Of a DNA stretch of 64,000 nucleotides, positions 1-9,129 are shown piece by piece; the first letter of the stretch is position 1, and every line of letters starts with the position of its first letter. A model generated the notes under the pieces. That model was not told where the DNA came from. It saw only the letters and a program-made list of their open reading frames with translations, and made no database searches. Source of the DNA: Bradyrhizobium sp. sBnM-33 (lineage in GTDB: Bacteria; Pseudomonadota; Alphaproteobacteria; Rhizobiales; Xanthobacteraceae); contig NZ_CP136624.1 of assembly GCF_032917945.1 (NCBI RefSeq), positions 7,006,001-7,070,000 of the forward strand, given 5' to 3'. The translations under genes and the position numbers were made by a program.

Positions 1-214
1 CGCGCTCTCGTTGTGGTCCTGCTATACATCGTGTTTGGGCCGCCAACATGAACGAGAGTCCTCAAGCGGTAAGGCCACCTCGATGGACGGCCTCTCTATT
101 CGTAAGAGTCGCTAGTCATTCCCGATGAACTGCATTTTGGCCGTTTCAACGCCTGCAGCGCCAAGACTTCCAGAACAGCAAATCGTCCGTTAAAATGGCG
201 CCGCTGGCTACGCC
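1..214. other. Left edge, no gene recognised
   Basis: No reading frame here has recognisable protein content and no RNA gene or repeat was identified. The stretch leads into the tctA remnant that follows. Confidence 0.4.
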
Positions 215-429
215 TTCGGCCGCAGCATGCGCGCGACACTGCCGAACGCGTTATCGAACCGACCAGGCCGTCGACCAGAACACCTTCGGATCGCCGCCCG
301 AGCCGATCATCGACAGGCGGAACGCATCCTCGGCGCGGTTGCCAGCACCAGCCCGTTCATCATCAGGAGCAGCGTCTTCCAGGTCAACAGCACGGCGAAA
401 CCGTGCATCAAGAGGCCAAGGGCTTCCAT
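215..429 (-). pseudogene. Remnant of a tripartite tricarboxylate transporter permease (TctA), internally deleted
   Basis: Reading the minus strand from an ATG at 429, the first 30 or so residues (MEALGLLMHGFAVLLTWKTL and onward) have the look of the first membrane segment of TctA/DUF112 permeases, which take up carboxylates with a periplasmic binding protein and TctB. The frame stops at about 310. In another frame, at about 251-340, the string AEDAFRLSMIGSGGDPKVFW resembles the C-terminal part of the same family, and a further shift gives DGLVGSIT. TctA proteins are about 500 residues, so most of the gene is missing and the ends are joined out of frame. The family assignment comes from remembered family sequence, not a search. 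No tctB or tctC is in view. Confidence 0.5.
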
Positions 430-449
430 CAGGTAATACCAAGCATTTC

Positions 450-549
450 GTCATTGCGCGCAAAGCGAAGCAATCCATGCTAGGAAGCATGGATTGCTTC
501 GTCCGGAGCTTATCATCGGGCCGGACCCGTTGGCTCCTCGCAATGACGC
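450..549. repeat. Dispersed palindromic repeat, family A, copy 1
   Basis: The element begins TCATTGCG and ends CGCAATGA, with an inner inverted pair around GCAATCCATGC and GCATGGATTGC. Two further copies lie at 49,893-50,011 and 53,885-54,000 and share the core motifs GAAGCAATCCA, GGATTGCTTCG and the run ATCATCGGG/TGTCATCGGG. This matches the general form of REP-like elements abundant in Bradyrhizobium genomes. This copy is the most diverged of the three. Confidence 0.8.
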
Positions 550-657
550 AAATCAATGTGACCTATTGCCATTACCGCACTAACGAAACGGTCTGCCGGC
601 TGACATGTTGCCGCGATCGGCTACACTGCCCTTTCATTATCCCGTGAAAGGCATTCC

Positions 658-1134
658 ATGCGTATCATGATCCTCAATGGCCCGAACCTGAACATGCTCG
701 GCATCCGCGAGCCGCATATCTACGGCTCGACCACGCTCGATGCCATCAAGGCCTCGTGCGAGGAGTTCGCCGCCTTCACCGGCACCCAACTGGCGTTTCA
801 CCAGTCCAACCACGAGGGCGAGCTGGTCGATCTGATCCAGTCGGCGCGAAACTCAGCCGACGCCCTTATCATCAATCCCGCCGCCTACTCCTTCACCTCG
901 ATTGCGATGTTCGATGCCATGAAAATATTCGAGGGGCCGATCTACGAGGTGCACATCTCCAACATCCATGCCCGCGACGAGTTGCACCGGCACTCCAAGC
1001 TTTCGGCAGCCGTGAAAGGCGTGATTGCGGGCCTCGGCCCCTATTGTTACATCGTCGCGATGCAGGCTGCACTGCAGGGGGCCGGCCAATTGCCCGCGGC
1101 CCTTCCGGCCGCCATGCGCATCGGACCAAAGTAA
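658..1134 (+). CDS. aroQ: Type II 3-dehydroquinate dehydratase-like protein with altered active site
   Basis: The 158-residue protein has the flavodoxin-like fold signature of type II dehydroquinases, which dehydrate 3-dehydroquinate to 3-dehydroshikimate in the shikimate or quinate pathways. The opening ILNGPNLNMLGIREP, Tyr22 (catalytic in the family), Arg17, Asn73 and the EVHISNIHAR segment with His99 are present. Two positions usually conserved for substrate binding differ. The His of the family motif NxGxxTHTS is Phe79 here (NPAAYSFTS), and the Arg of REEFRRHS is His110 (RDELHRHS). It may therefore be a divergent paralogue with reduced or changed activity. The next gene starts 11 bases downstream behind a good ribosome-binding site (AAGGAAG), so the two were probably co-transcribed. 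Confidence 0.8.
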   Translation: MRIMILNGPNLNMLGIREPHIYGSTTLDAIKASCEEFAAFTGTQLAFHQSNHEGELVDLIQSARNSADALIINPAAYSFTSIAMFDAMKIFEGPIYEVHISNIHARDELHRHSKLSAAVKGVIAGLGPYCYIVAMQAALQGAGQLPAALPAAMRIGPK

Positions 1135-1145
1135 GGAAGCGGGAC

Positions 1146-1803
1146 ATGCAGGGATCCGGCTATCTCGCGATCTGGAGCGATCTGACGCCGCAGGACGAAA
1201 CCGACTGGGCGCACTGGATCACCCGCGAACACGCCGCCGAGCGCGTCGGCATCAACGGCTTCTCGCCTGCCGCATGTTCCGCGCGCTGGGCGCGTCGGTG
1301 AACCGCTATTTCATTCTCTACGAACTCGAGGACGAGCGCGTCGTCGGCGGGCCGGACTATCTGGCGCGGCTGAACGCGCCGACGCCATGGTCGCAACGCA
1401 TCATGCCGCGGCTCGGCAATTTCGCGGCGGCGGCGGCCGCGTTGCGGCGTCTGCAGGCACCGGCCAGGGCGGCATCGTCGCGCCTCTCCGCCTCGAGACC
1501 GCGCCATCCTGGGATGCCGCCACGCTTGTCGCCGAGATCGCGCGCCTCGACAGGATCATTGCCGCACGCGTGCTGCTCACCGACATCGCGCAGACGTCGA
1601 TCAAGACCCGCGAAAAGGGCATGCGAAGCAACGATGGCTCGTTCGCCGCCTTGTTGCTGATCGAGGGACTTGACGGAGCCGCCGTCCGCGACGCCCTTCA
1701 TCATCTGCGCAACAAGCTCCCCGCCCAGGATCACGGTGCGATCGACAGTCTGACGCTCTACCGGCTCACTTTCAGCCTGCCAAAGCGGCTGCTGTCGGAC
1801 TAA
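1146..1803 (+). pseudogene. Frameshifted conserved hypothetical gene downstream of aroQ
   Basis: Three successive reading frames join into one plausible protein of about 219 residues. The first (ATG 1146, MQGSGYLAIWSDLTP) runs to about 1262. The second carries ACRMFRALGASVNRYFILYE up to about 1430. The third runs from about 1430 to the TAA at 1801-1803 with GGIVAPLRLETAPSWD and a C-terminus ending KRLLSD. Each frame change fits loss of one base: restoring a C near 1262 gives GFLACRMF, and the second shift falls in a GCG/GGC run near 1430. I do not recognise the family with confidence; the alternation of short helices and strands would fit a duplicated dimeric alpha-beta barrel. If these are not sequencing errors, the gene is dead. 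Confidence 0.6.
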
Positions 1804-2137
1804 TGAAATCGTGGAACGTTTTTCCGCTCCTGAAAGTTGAATGGCCTAGGCGGACGCAACAACCCATTACGCCAAAATGGAATTTCGTAAGTGATCTCGG
1901 GCGCACGATGCCAACACGGTTGGTGTGAATTTGTACACGCAGGCATTCACCGTGTTGGATACCGCACCGTTCACCCTGCCCAGTCGACCTGGCACCTCGA
2001 GACGGCGCATATCTTGCGGGTGCCGCGGCTCACAAATCAGTGGAAAATGCTGGTTGACGACGACTTTTCCGATTTCTGCATCATGGCTTCCGAAGGACAC
2101 GAATGGCCGCGGGGACCGACCGGGCGAGGTCGCAAAA
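1804..2137. other. Intergenic stretch between two converging units
   Basis: This 334-base stretch separates the frameshifted gene (+) from the dehydratase gene (-). Open frames exist on both strands but none has recognisable content, and no terminator hairpin with a T tract was found. Confidence 0.5.
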
Positions 2138-4054
2138 TCAGGCGGCGTTCGATCTGAATTCCGGCACGGCATCCTTGAGCACCGCGCGGATGGTAGAGCG
2201 GTCATCCCGCGCGATTGCATCCTCCAGCGCCGCAAGCCATTTGCGCAAGGTCTGCATCGGCGGCTCATTCGGCTTGGCCGCCATGATGCCGGCGACCCCG
2301 ATCTCCATCGTCGGCTCCGCGCTGGCGAACAGGATCTCGTTCAGCCGCTCGCCCGGCCGCATGCCGGTGAACACCACCTCGATATCGACGCCCGGTTCGA
2401 GGCCGGACAGGCGGATCATCCGCTCGGCAAGCTCCACGATCTTGACCGGCTGTCCCATGTTGAGGACATAGACGGAGACGTCGGGCCGCGCCGGCGTTAG
2501 CGCGTGCGTGGCTGCGGTCAGCACGAGATCGCAGGCTTCGCGGATCGTCATGAAATACCGGACCATGTCCGGATGCGTCACCGTGACAGGACCGCCGGCC
2601 TCGATCTGCGCCTTGAATTTCGGCACCACCGATCCGTTCGAGGCCAGTACGTTGCCGAACCGCACCGAGATCAGCCTCATGTGCGGCTTGCCCTCCGATT
2701 GCGTCATCAGGTCGTGGTCGAGCGCCTGACAATACATTTCGGCGAACCGCTTGGTCAGGCCCAGCATCGAGACCGGCTCGATCGCCTTGTCGGTCGAGAT
2801 CATCACCATGGCTTCGGCGCCAGCCGCCTGGGCCGCGTCGGCGACATTGACCGATCCGAAGATGTTGGTCTTGACGCCCTCGCTCCAATCGCGCTCGAGG
2901 ATCGGCACGTGCTTCAGCGCGGCGGCATGGAACACGATATCGGGCTTGAACTCCCGCATCAGGCTTATGATCCGGTCACGATCGCGGATGTCGGCGATCC
3001 GGCCTTCGATGACGGCGTTGGCTGCGCGCGCCGTCAGCGCTTCCGTCACGGCGTAAAGCGCCGGTTCCGAGTGCTCGATCACCAACAGCCGCGCAGCGCC
3101 AAAGGTCGCGACGCGGTCGCATATCTCCGAACCGATCGAGCCGCCGCCGCCGGTGACGATCACCGCCTTGCCCCTCACCAGCGCTTCAAGCCGCGCGTAA
3201 TCGATCTTCTCGCTCGGCCGCAGCAAAAGATCTTCGACGGCGACATTGGTCAGCCTCGGCACGTCGCCGCCTTCGAGCGACGGCAGGCGGCTGACGAACA
3301 GCCCGAGCCGCTTGGCCCGCATCAGAACCGCCTCGGGGTGCGCCTCGGGTTCGAACGCCGACGGCGTCATCACGACCCGCGAAATCGGCTTTCCCCGTCC
3401 GGCATAATCGCGGACCACGTCCTCGACGTCGTCGATCCCGCCCAGCACCGGCACGTTGCGGATCGACTGCCCGCGGTCCGCGGCCGATGGCGACAGCACG
3501 CCAACCGGCCAAAGCTGCTTGACTGCGCCGCTCTCGATCGCGCGCAACAGCACCTCGGCGTCGGCGGCGCGGCCGATCAACAGCGTCGCCGACGCGCCTT
3601 CGGTCTGAGCATGGCGGCGAACCCGGGTGTAACGGAAATAGCGATAGCCGAAGCGAAGCGCGCTCAGCGCGAACACCTGAAGGAACCAGTAGAGCACGAT
3701 GGTGATACGGCCGAACAGCACCGGCGCCTTGCCGTTCGATGCGCCGAAAATGAAGGCATAGTCCAGCACGACGAGCGCGACCGCCAAAATGGTCGCCACG
3801 CGCAGGATGTTCAGCGCATCGGGGAGCGAAATGAAGCGCCATTTCGTCGTCGTCAGATTGAAGAAGTAGCAGATAACGACGCTGAAGGCGACGAACAGCG
3901 GTAAGATCTTCAGCAGCAGCGGCAGGCGGGCATAGAAGGCCTCACCTCCCTCGAAGCGCAGGTAGAAGCTTGCCAGCAGCGCAAGCGCTGTCGCCAGCGC
4001 ATCATGCGCTGCGATCAGGTAATTGCGACGGGTCAGTTGCGAAAGAGGCGTCAT
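2138..4054 (-). CDS. CapD/PglF/WbpM-type UDP-sugar 4,6-dehydratase, membrane-anchored
   Basis: The 638-residue protein has four to five hydrophobic segments in residues 12-135, a CoA-binding-like Rossmann region at about 155-270, and a C-terminal SDR domain from about 295. That domain has the NAD-binding motif TGGGGSIGSE at 301-310 and the family catalytic stretch ISTDKA near 419 with LGLTKR near 431. Such enzymes (PglF, WbpM, FlaA1 relatives) convert UDP-GlcNAc to the 4-keto-6-deoxy sugar, the first step toward modified sugars in O-antigen, capsule or glycoprotein glycans. It is the last gene of a minus-strand run hldD-hldE-ligase, 88 bases after the ligase stop. The exact nucleotide-sugar substrate cannot be read from sequence. 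Confidence 0.88.
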   Translation of the reverse strand: MTPLSQLTRRNYLIAAHDALATALALLASFYLRFEGGEAFYARLPLLLKILPLFVAFSVVICYFFNLTTTKWRFISLPDALNILRVATILAVALVVLDYAFIFGASNGKAPVLFGRITIVLYWFLQVFALSALRFGYRYFRYTRVRRHAQTEGASATLLIGRAADAEVLLRAIESGAVKQLWPVGVLSPSAADRGQSIRNVPVLGGIDDVEDVVRDYAGRGKPISRVVMTPSAFEPEAHPEAVLMRAKRLGLFVSRLPSLEGGDVPRLTNVAVEDLLLRPSEKIDYARLEALVRGKAVIVTGGGGSIGSEICDRVATFGAARLLVIEHSEPALYAVTEALTARAANAVIEGRIADIRDRDRIISLMREFKPDIVFHAAALKHVPILERDWSEGVKTNIFGSVNVADAAQAAGAEAMVMISTDKAIEPVSMLGLTKRFAEMYCQALDHDLMTQSEGKPHMRLISVRFGNVLASNGSVVPKFKAQIEAGGPVTVTHPDMVRYFMTIREACDLVLTAATHALTPARPDVSVYVLNMGQPVKIVELAERMIRLSGLEPGVDIEVVFTGMRPGERLNEILFASAEPTMEIGVAGIMAAKPNEPPMQTLRKWLAALEDAIARDDRSTIRAVLKDAVPEFRSNAA

Positions 4055-4142
4055 TCCATTGGCCGGCTGCGGAAAGCGAGGGGGATTCGCGAGGCGCGTC
4101 CCTCGCCCGCTGATATCTCATCTCTGGCGTGCATGCCAGCGA

Positions 4143-5432
4143 TCATGGCCGGACGGTTCCGGAAGATTCCGCCGCCTCCGATCTGGCGCGCAGCGCCATG
4201 CCTCCGGCAACTCCGACACCCAGCACATACATCCAGCCTTCATGGAAGTCGAAGATGTGGGAGTTGAACAGCGAGGTGAAGATATTCTGCACTACGACCA
4301 AAAGCCCGATCCAGTTCGCAAGCCCGTCGCCACGGAACAGGAGCAGGTGCAACAGCCACATCGCGTACAGTATGACGACACCAACAATGCCCCATTGCAC
4401 CGCGACGTTGAGCGTCTGGTTATGGGGATTTCCGATCACCTCGCTGCTGGCCTGGTATGAGTCGTGCGTGGCGACGCGCTCGAACAGGCCTCGCGTCGCG
4501 CCTGTGCCGTGGCCGATCAGCGGTGCCTCGGCAAAGAAGCCGAGAGACTTCCGCCAGAACTCGAGCCGCAGCCCAATCGATGTCGGAATGTTTTGTTCCT
4601 TGTAGAGCTGGTAGTCCCGGACAAACGTCTCGGCAGTCCGGCGCAACGCCGGTGAGCTCTGCCAGGCAACGGCGGCGAACGCGGCCGCTACGCACAGGAT
4701 GATGACGATGCTGCGCCATCTCAGATACAGCAGCGCAAACACCGCGAACATGATCGGCACCGTGACCAATGCCGTGCGCGACACCACCAGGAACGCCATG
4801 TTGACGAAGAAACCGAAGGCGATGGCGGTGAGCAGCACGGCCAGCGCAATCCGCTTTGCCCGCAGCAGCATGATGACAGGATAGGCCAGCGCAACCGCGC
4901 ACAATGTGAATTCCTGGCTCTGAGCGATGTAGTTCTTGACAAAGATGCCGCGTGCGGCGAGCTCTGGGGTCCGCAACGAAAGTTCAGGGCGGAGAAACAC
5001 CAGCCAAGACATCAGCATCAAGAGCGTGCACGAAACGAGGAACGCCACAAACACCCACGATCCGCGCGCCGAGCGCTCGAAATGATAGAGCAGGACCGGA
5101 AGCACCAGGAGCTTCGCGGCCGGCCCCACAGCATAGAATCGCGCGCCCCAAACGGCGTCCGACCACAGGGTTCCGACAAGCGCCAGAACAAACAGCGCGA
5201 TCGGCAGCGCGGAAACCGGCCGCTTCAGTGAGGCAAGAAAGCCCTTCAATTCAACCGTCGGCGCAACCGTGACCAGAAGCGCAGCGCCGAAAATACCGAC
5301 CAGCGAGGTCGACCATGGCAGCGACAGCGCAAGTAGAACCGCTATGACGTCGCTCACCTTCATCCATGCGGCAGGATCGCGCCAGAGAGGCAGCGCCTTG
5401 GCGATCGGCGACGAAGCTGCGTTTGCGCTCAC
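4143..5432 (-). CDS. O-antigen ligase family protein (WaaL/Wzy-type)
   Basis: The 429-residue integral membrane protein has about ten to twelve hydrophobic spans. A large periplasmic loop at about 285-340 carries [25 protein letters not shown] and the conserved NPHNQTLNV motif typical of the Wzy_C/O-antigen ligase superfamily. WaaL transfers undecaprenyl-linked O-antigen onto lipid A-core in the periplasm; Wzy polymerases share the fold, so ligase rather than polymerase is inferred from the heptose-gene context. The start overlaps the hldE stop by four bases (ATGA), showing translational coupling. Confidence 0.85.
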   Translation of the reverse strand: MSANAASSPIAKALPLWRDPAAWMKVSDVIAVLLALSLPWSTSLVGIFGAALLVTVAPTVELKGFLASLKRPVSALPIALFVLALVGTLWSDAVWGARFYAVGPAAKLLVLPVLLYHFERSARGSWVFVAFLVSCTLLMLMSWLVFLRPELSLRTPELAARGIFVKNYIAQSQEFTLCAVALAYPVIMLLRAKRIALAVLLTAIAFGFFVNMAFLVVSRTALVTVPIMFAVFALLYLRWRSIVIILCVAAAFAAVAWQSSPALRRTAETFVRDYQLYKEQNIPTSIGLRLEFWRKSLGFFAEAPLIGHGTGATRGLFERVATHDSYQASSEVIGNPHNQTLNVAVQWGIVGVVILYAMWLLHLLLFRGDGLANWIGLLVVVQNIFTSLFNSHIFDFHEGWMYVLGVGVAGGMALRARSEAAESSGTVRP

Positions 5433-6901
5433 GCTTTGCCTCCCCGGGCGCGGCCGACCAGCGACGTCGTGCTGTGGCCGGGCAGGATATCGACGAGCAC
5501 GACCTCGCCGCCGGTAGCCTCGACGATCTCGTGGCCGACGACCTGCTCGCGGGTGTAATCGCCGCCCTTGACCAGCACGCTCGGCCTCACCCGCGTGATC
5601 AGGTCGATCGGCGTGTCTTCGGCGAAGATCGCGACGAGATCGACCGCCTCCAGCGCTGCCAGCACTTCGGCGCGCGCCCGCTCATCCTGCACGGGGCGTC
5701 CCTCGCCCTTCAATCGTTTCACCGAGGCATCGCTGTTGAGGCCGACGATCAGGCGGTCGCAGGCGCCGCGCGCGGCCGTCAGCACCTTGACGTGACCGGG
5801 ATGCAAAATATCGAAGCAGCCATTGGTGAAGCCGATGCGCAGCCCCTGCCTGCGCCACTCCACCAGATGCACGGCGAGATCGCCGCCTGCCGGCACGATC
5901 TTCTCTTCGGCCGCCAGCGATGCATGCGGCAGGATTTTCCGCCGCAGCTCCGCGGGCGTGACGGTAGCAGTGCCCTTTTTGCCGACCGCGACCGCGGCCG
6001 CGGCGTTCGCCATCCTGAGCGCCGTCTCCCAATCGGCCTGGGCCGCGAGCGTCAGCGCCAGCACCGCGACAACCGTGTCACCCGCGCCCGACACGTCGCG
6101 CACCTTGACGGGAAGCGCCGGCACATGGATCGCTTCGCCGCCGCGCACCACCAGCGTCATGCCGTGCTCGCTTTGCGTCACCAGCATGGCCTCGCAGTCG
6201 GCAAGATACATTGCGTCCTGCGCCGCCTCGGCAATGTTCTGGTCGGTGTCGGCGCGGCTGCGGGTGGCTTCGGCAAACTCCTTGCGGTTGGGAGTCAGCA
6301 GCGTGGCGCCGCGATAGATCGCAAAATTGGCGCTCTTGGGATCGACGATCACGCGCTTGCCGTGCTTTCTCGCGGCGTCGATAATGTTGCGGATGACGCG
6401 CGCTGTCAGCACGCCCTTGGCATAGTCGGACAGCAGAACGATATCGGCGCGCGGCACAAGCGGCAGAATTGCATCGATCAGCCGCTGCTCGACATCCGTC
6501 GAGGCCGGCACGGCCTGCTCCCAATCCGCGCGCAGCATATGCGTAGAAAAATGTTCGGAGACGAAGCGCACCTTGCGCGTGGTCGGGCGGGAAGGATCTG
6601 ATACCAGCACGGCCTCGACCAGGCTCTCCCGCGCCAGATCGGCCTTCAGTTTCGCGCCTGCCTCGTCCTCGCCGACAAGACCTGCAAAGATGCAGCGCGC
6701 GCCGAGCGAGGCAATGTTGCGGGCGACGTTGCCAGCACCGCCGACATTGGTCTCGCTACGCTGGACCGCGATGACGGGCGCCGGTGCTTCCGGCGAAACA
6801 CGGGATACGTCCCCATAGACGAACTCGTCGAGCATGAGATCGCCGACGCAGAGCACGGTCTGATTTGGGATCGCCTGGCTCAGGGCTTCAAAATCGAACA
6901 T
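5429..6901 (-). CDS. hldE: Bifunctional heptose 7-phosphate kinase / heptose 1-phosphate adenylyltransferase
   Basis: The 490-residue protein has the full two-domain HldE (RfaE) layout. Residues 1-320 form a PfkB/ribokinase-like sugar kinase with GGAGNVARN near 54 and the signature DVSGAGDT at 269-276. Residues 350-490 form a cytidylyltransferase-type nucleotidyltransferase with [14 protein letters not shown] and its HxGH at 367-370. It phosphorylates D-glycero-beta-D-manno-heptose 7-phosphate at C1 and, after GmhB dephosphorylation, adenylylates it, feeding inner-core LPS synthesis. It starts 18 bases after hldD and is coupled to the ligase gene. gmhA and gmhB are not in the window. Confidence 0.95.
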   Translation of the reverse strand: MFDFEALSQAIPNQTVLCVGDLMLDEFVYGDVSRVSPEAPAPVIAVQRSETNVGGAGNVARNIASLGARCIFAGLVGEDEAGAKLKADLARESLVEAVLVSDPSRPTTRKVRFVSEHFSTHMLRADWEQAVPASTDVEQRLIDAILPLVPRADIVLLSDYAKGVLTARVIRNIIDAARKHGKRVIVDPKSANFAIYRGATLLTPNRKEFAEATRSRADTDQNIAEAAQDAMYLADCEAMLVTQSEHGMTLVVRGGEAIHVPALPVKVRDVSGAGDTVVAVLALTLAAQADWETALRMANAAAAVAVGKKGTATVTPAELRRKILPHASLAAEEKIVPAGGDLAVHLVEWRRQGLRIGFTNGCFDILHPGHVKVLTAARGACDRLIVGLNSDASVKRLKGEGRPVQDERARAEVLAALEAVDLVAIFAEDTPIDLITRVRPSVLVKGGDYTREQVVGHEIVEATGGEVVLVDILPGHSTTSLVGRARGGKA

Positions 6902-6919
6902 CCGTCTACCTGGTGCCCA

Positions 6920-7912
6920 TCAGCGAAAGCGATCGGGACGATCGAGAAAAACCTTCACGTAGGTCTCGACCGCGTCTTCGAGCGCAGTGAAGCCGCCATT
7001 ATACCCGACGTTCAGCAGCCGATCGACTTCGCTCTGGGTGAAGTATTGATAGCTGCCGCGGATCGCTTCGGGCATATCGATATACTGGATGTTCGGTGTA
7101 ACGCCGAGCGCGGCATAGGCTGACAGCATCAGATCGCGAAAGCTGCGCGCAGTGCCGGTTCCGACGTTGAAGATGCCGCTGACCGATGGCGTCGAGAGCA
7201 GCCACATCGTGACGCGCACGACGTCGTCGACATAGATGAAGTCGCGCCGCTGGTCCCCGTCGGCGATCCCTTCCCGATGCGACTTGAACAATTGCACCGG
7301 ACGGCCGGCCTTGATGTCGTCGAAGCGCCGCGCCAGCACGCTCATCATCGTGCCCTTGTGATATTCGTTGGGGCCGAACACGTTGAAGAACTTCAATCCC
7401 GCCCATTGCGGCGGCAACCGTTCGCCGCGCGCTGAGCGTTCGGCGACCACCATGTCGAACAAATGTTTGCTCCAGCCATAGAGGTTCATCGGCCGCAGCC
7501 GCTTCAGCGCGTCCATTGATTGGTCGTCGCCAAACCCCTGCTCGCCGTCGCCATAGGTCGCGGCCGAGGACGCGTAGATCAGCGGCGTGGCATTGGCCGT
7601 GCACCAGTCGAGCAACCGCATCGACAGGCGGAAATTGGTCTCGATCACCAGGTCGCCGTCGGTTGCCGTGGTCTCGGAGATGGCGCCGAGATGGATGACG
7701 GCTTCCAGCCGGCGACCCTTCAGCCAGTCCATCAGTTCCGACGGCGGTACGAAATCGGCTAGCCGGCGTTTGGCCAGATTGCGCCATTTGCCGTCGTGGC
7801 CGAGCACGTCGCACACGGCGACGTCCCGGCCGGCGTCATTCAACGCAGCCACGACGTTCGACCCGATAAAACCGGCGCCCCCGGTCACCAGCAACATGCC
7901 ATCCCCTGCCAT
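6920..7912 (-). CDS. hldD: ADP-L-glycero-D-manno-heptose 6-epimerase
   Basis: The 330-residue SDR protein has the nucleotide-binding motif TGGAGFIGSN at residues 10-19 and the catalytic YGWSK near 145. The segments KFFNVFGPNEYHKG and RDFIYVDDVV are typical of HldD/RfaD, which epimerises ADP-D-glycero-D-manno-heptose at C6 to supply waaC and waaF. It heads the minus-strand LPS run and is divergent from waaF, with 149 bases between them that must hold both promoters. An internal Met at residue 6 (position 7,897) immediately before LLVTGG is an alternative start. Confidence 0.94.
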   Translation of the reverse strand: MAGDGMLLVTGGAGFIGSNVVAALNDAGRDVAVCDVLGHDGKWRNLAKRRLADFVPPSELMDWLKGRRLEAVIHLGAISETTATDGDLVIETNFRLSMRLLDWCTANATPLIYASSAATYGDGEQGFGDDQSMDALKRLRPMNLYGWSKHLFDMVVAERSARGERLPPQWAGLKFFNVFGPNEYHKGTMMSVLARRFDDIKAGRPVQLFKSHREGIADGDQRRDFIYVDDVVRVTMWLLSTPSVSGIFNVGTGTARSFRDLMLSAYAALGVTPNIQYIDMPEAIRGSYQYFTQSEVDRLLNVGYNGGFTALEDAVETYVKVFLDRPDRFR

Positions 7913-8061
7913 GATTGTTCGGGCGAAAGCTTTGCCTCACTCCCGCGCGGCAGGCAACTTTGCTCCTTCGGCGCATAAGGATCGAATCGACCGGCTTTAC
8001 GTGTCGCTTCAGAGCGGTTACCGACGGGCCGGCAATTGCTTAGCGGTGAAACAGCCAAGAT

Positions 8062-9129
8062 ATGAATTTCAATTCACCAAATGCGATCGAAATGGAAGAT
8101 AGCGCCGACACCAGGCCTATTCTGATTGTTCCCTATATGTGGATTGGCGACTTCGTCCGCGGCCATACTGTGGTGCGGGTATTGAGGCAGCGCTGGCCGA
8201 ACCGCCCGGTGGACTTGCTCGTCACCTCCCTCTGCGCCCCGCTGGTCGACTATATGCCGGGCGTCCGTGCCGGATTTATCTGGGACCTCCCCCGCAGCCG
8301 GCTTGCTTTGGCCAAGCAGAGGGGCCTGGCCGCCGAACTGCGCGCCCGTGGCTATGGAACCGCCCTCGTCCTGCCCCGCACCTGGAAGGCGGCGATTGCG
8401 CCAGCGCTGGCGGGAATCCCCGAGCGCGTCGGCTTTTTCGGCGAGGCGAGATTTGGGCTGATCAACCGGATGCGCTGGGGCGAAAAGGCCCTGCCCCGCT
8501 TCATCGACAAGAATGCCGCGCTGGCGTTGCCTGACGGCGCTCCGCTGCCGCCGGAATGGCCGGTGCCGCAACTCGTCGTTCCGCCGGAGGAAACCGCCCG
8601 CTGGCGCCAGGCCAATAGCCTCGGCACAGGACCTGCGGTGGCGCTGGCGCCCGGCTCGGTCGGTGCGTCGAAGCGATGGACCTATTATCCGCAAGTCGCG
8701 CGGCTGTTGGTCGAGCGCGGGCTCGACGTCTGGGTGGTCGGTGGTCCCGGAGAGAAGGGGCTGGCGCAGGACATCGTCACCGCCGGCGGCGGCAAAGTCC
8801 GCGACCTCACCGGCACCGACCTGCGCAACGGCATTCTGGCGATGGCAGCGGCCGGCGTCGCCATATCGAACGATTCCGGCCTGATGCACATCGCGGCAGC
8901 GATCGGCACGCCGACTATGGGCATTTTCGGTCCCACCAGCCCCTATCTCTGGGCGCCGTTGAACGGTCTCGCGGCAACCGTCGTTCAGACCAAGACGGAG
9001 CTCGCCTGCCAGCCGTGCCAGCGCACCGTCTGCACCATGAACGACCATCGGTGCATGCGCGACATCGAAGCCCCCTACGTGGCCGACCTCGCACATCGCC
9101 TGCTGGTGACTCAGCCGAGCGTGCGGTAA
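8062..9129 (+). CDS. waaF: LPS heptosyltransferase II (GT9)
   Basis: The 355-residue protein has the N-terminal IVPYMWIGDFVRG of GT9 heptosyltransferases, the middle stretch ALAPGSVGASKRW and the nucleotide-binding region NDSGLMHIAAAIGTPTMGIF followed by GPTSPYLWAP. The C-terminal cysteine cluster CQPCQRTVCTMNDHRCM is common in WaaF. It adds the second L-glycero-D-manno-heptose to the inner core at the cytoplasmic face. An internal Met at residue 11 could also serve as start. The 3' end overlaps the convergent glycosyltransferase gene by 19 bases. Confidence 0.9.
   Translation: MNFNSPNAIEMEDSADTRPILIVPYMWIGDFVRGHTVVRVLRQRWPNRPVDLLVTSLCAPLVDYMPGVRAGFIWDLPRSRLALAKQRGLAAELRARGYGTALVLPRTWKAAIAPALAGIPERVGFFGEARFGLINRMRWGEKALPRFIDKNAALALPDGAPLPPEWPVPQLVVPPEETARWRQANSLGTGPAVALAPGSVGASKRWTYYPQVARLLVERGLDVWVVGGPGEKGLAQDIVTAGGGKVRDLTGTDLRNGILAMAAAGVAISNDSGLMHIAAAIGTPTMGIFGPTSPYLWAPLNGLAATVVQTKTELACQPCQRTVCTMNDHRCMRDIEAPYVADLAHRLLVTQPSVR

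Noticed and set aside
195..647. 150-codon plus-strand open frame near the left edge
   Set aside because: It runs across the tctA remnant and a palindromic repeat and has no protein-like features.
1813..1845. EcfG-type promoter (GGAAC then about 17 bases)
   Set aside because: The -35-like GGAAC is present but the expected CGTT -10 element is missing, and no gene follows on that strand.
2504..3904. 466-codon plus-strand open frame opposite the CapD-type dehydratase
   Set aside because: Low-complexity His/Arg/Asp-rich translation with no family resemblance.
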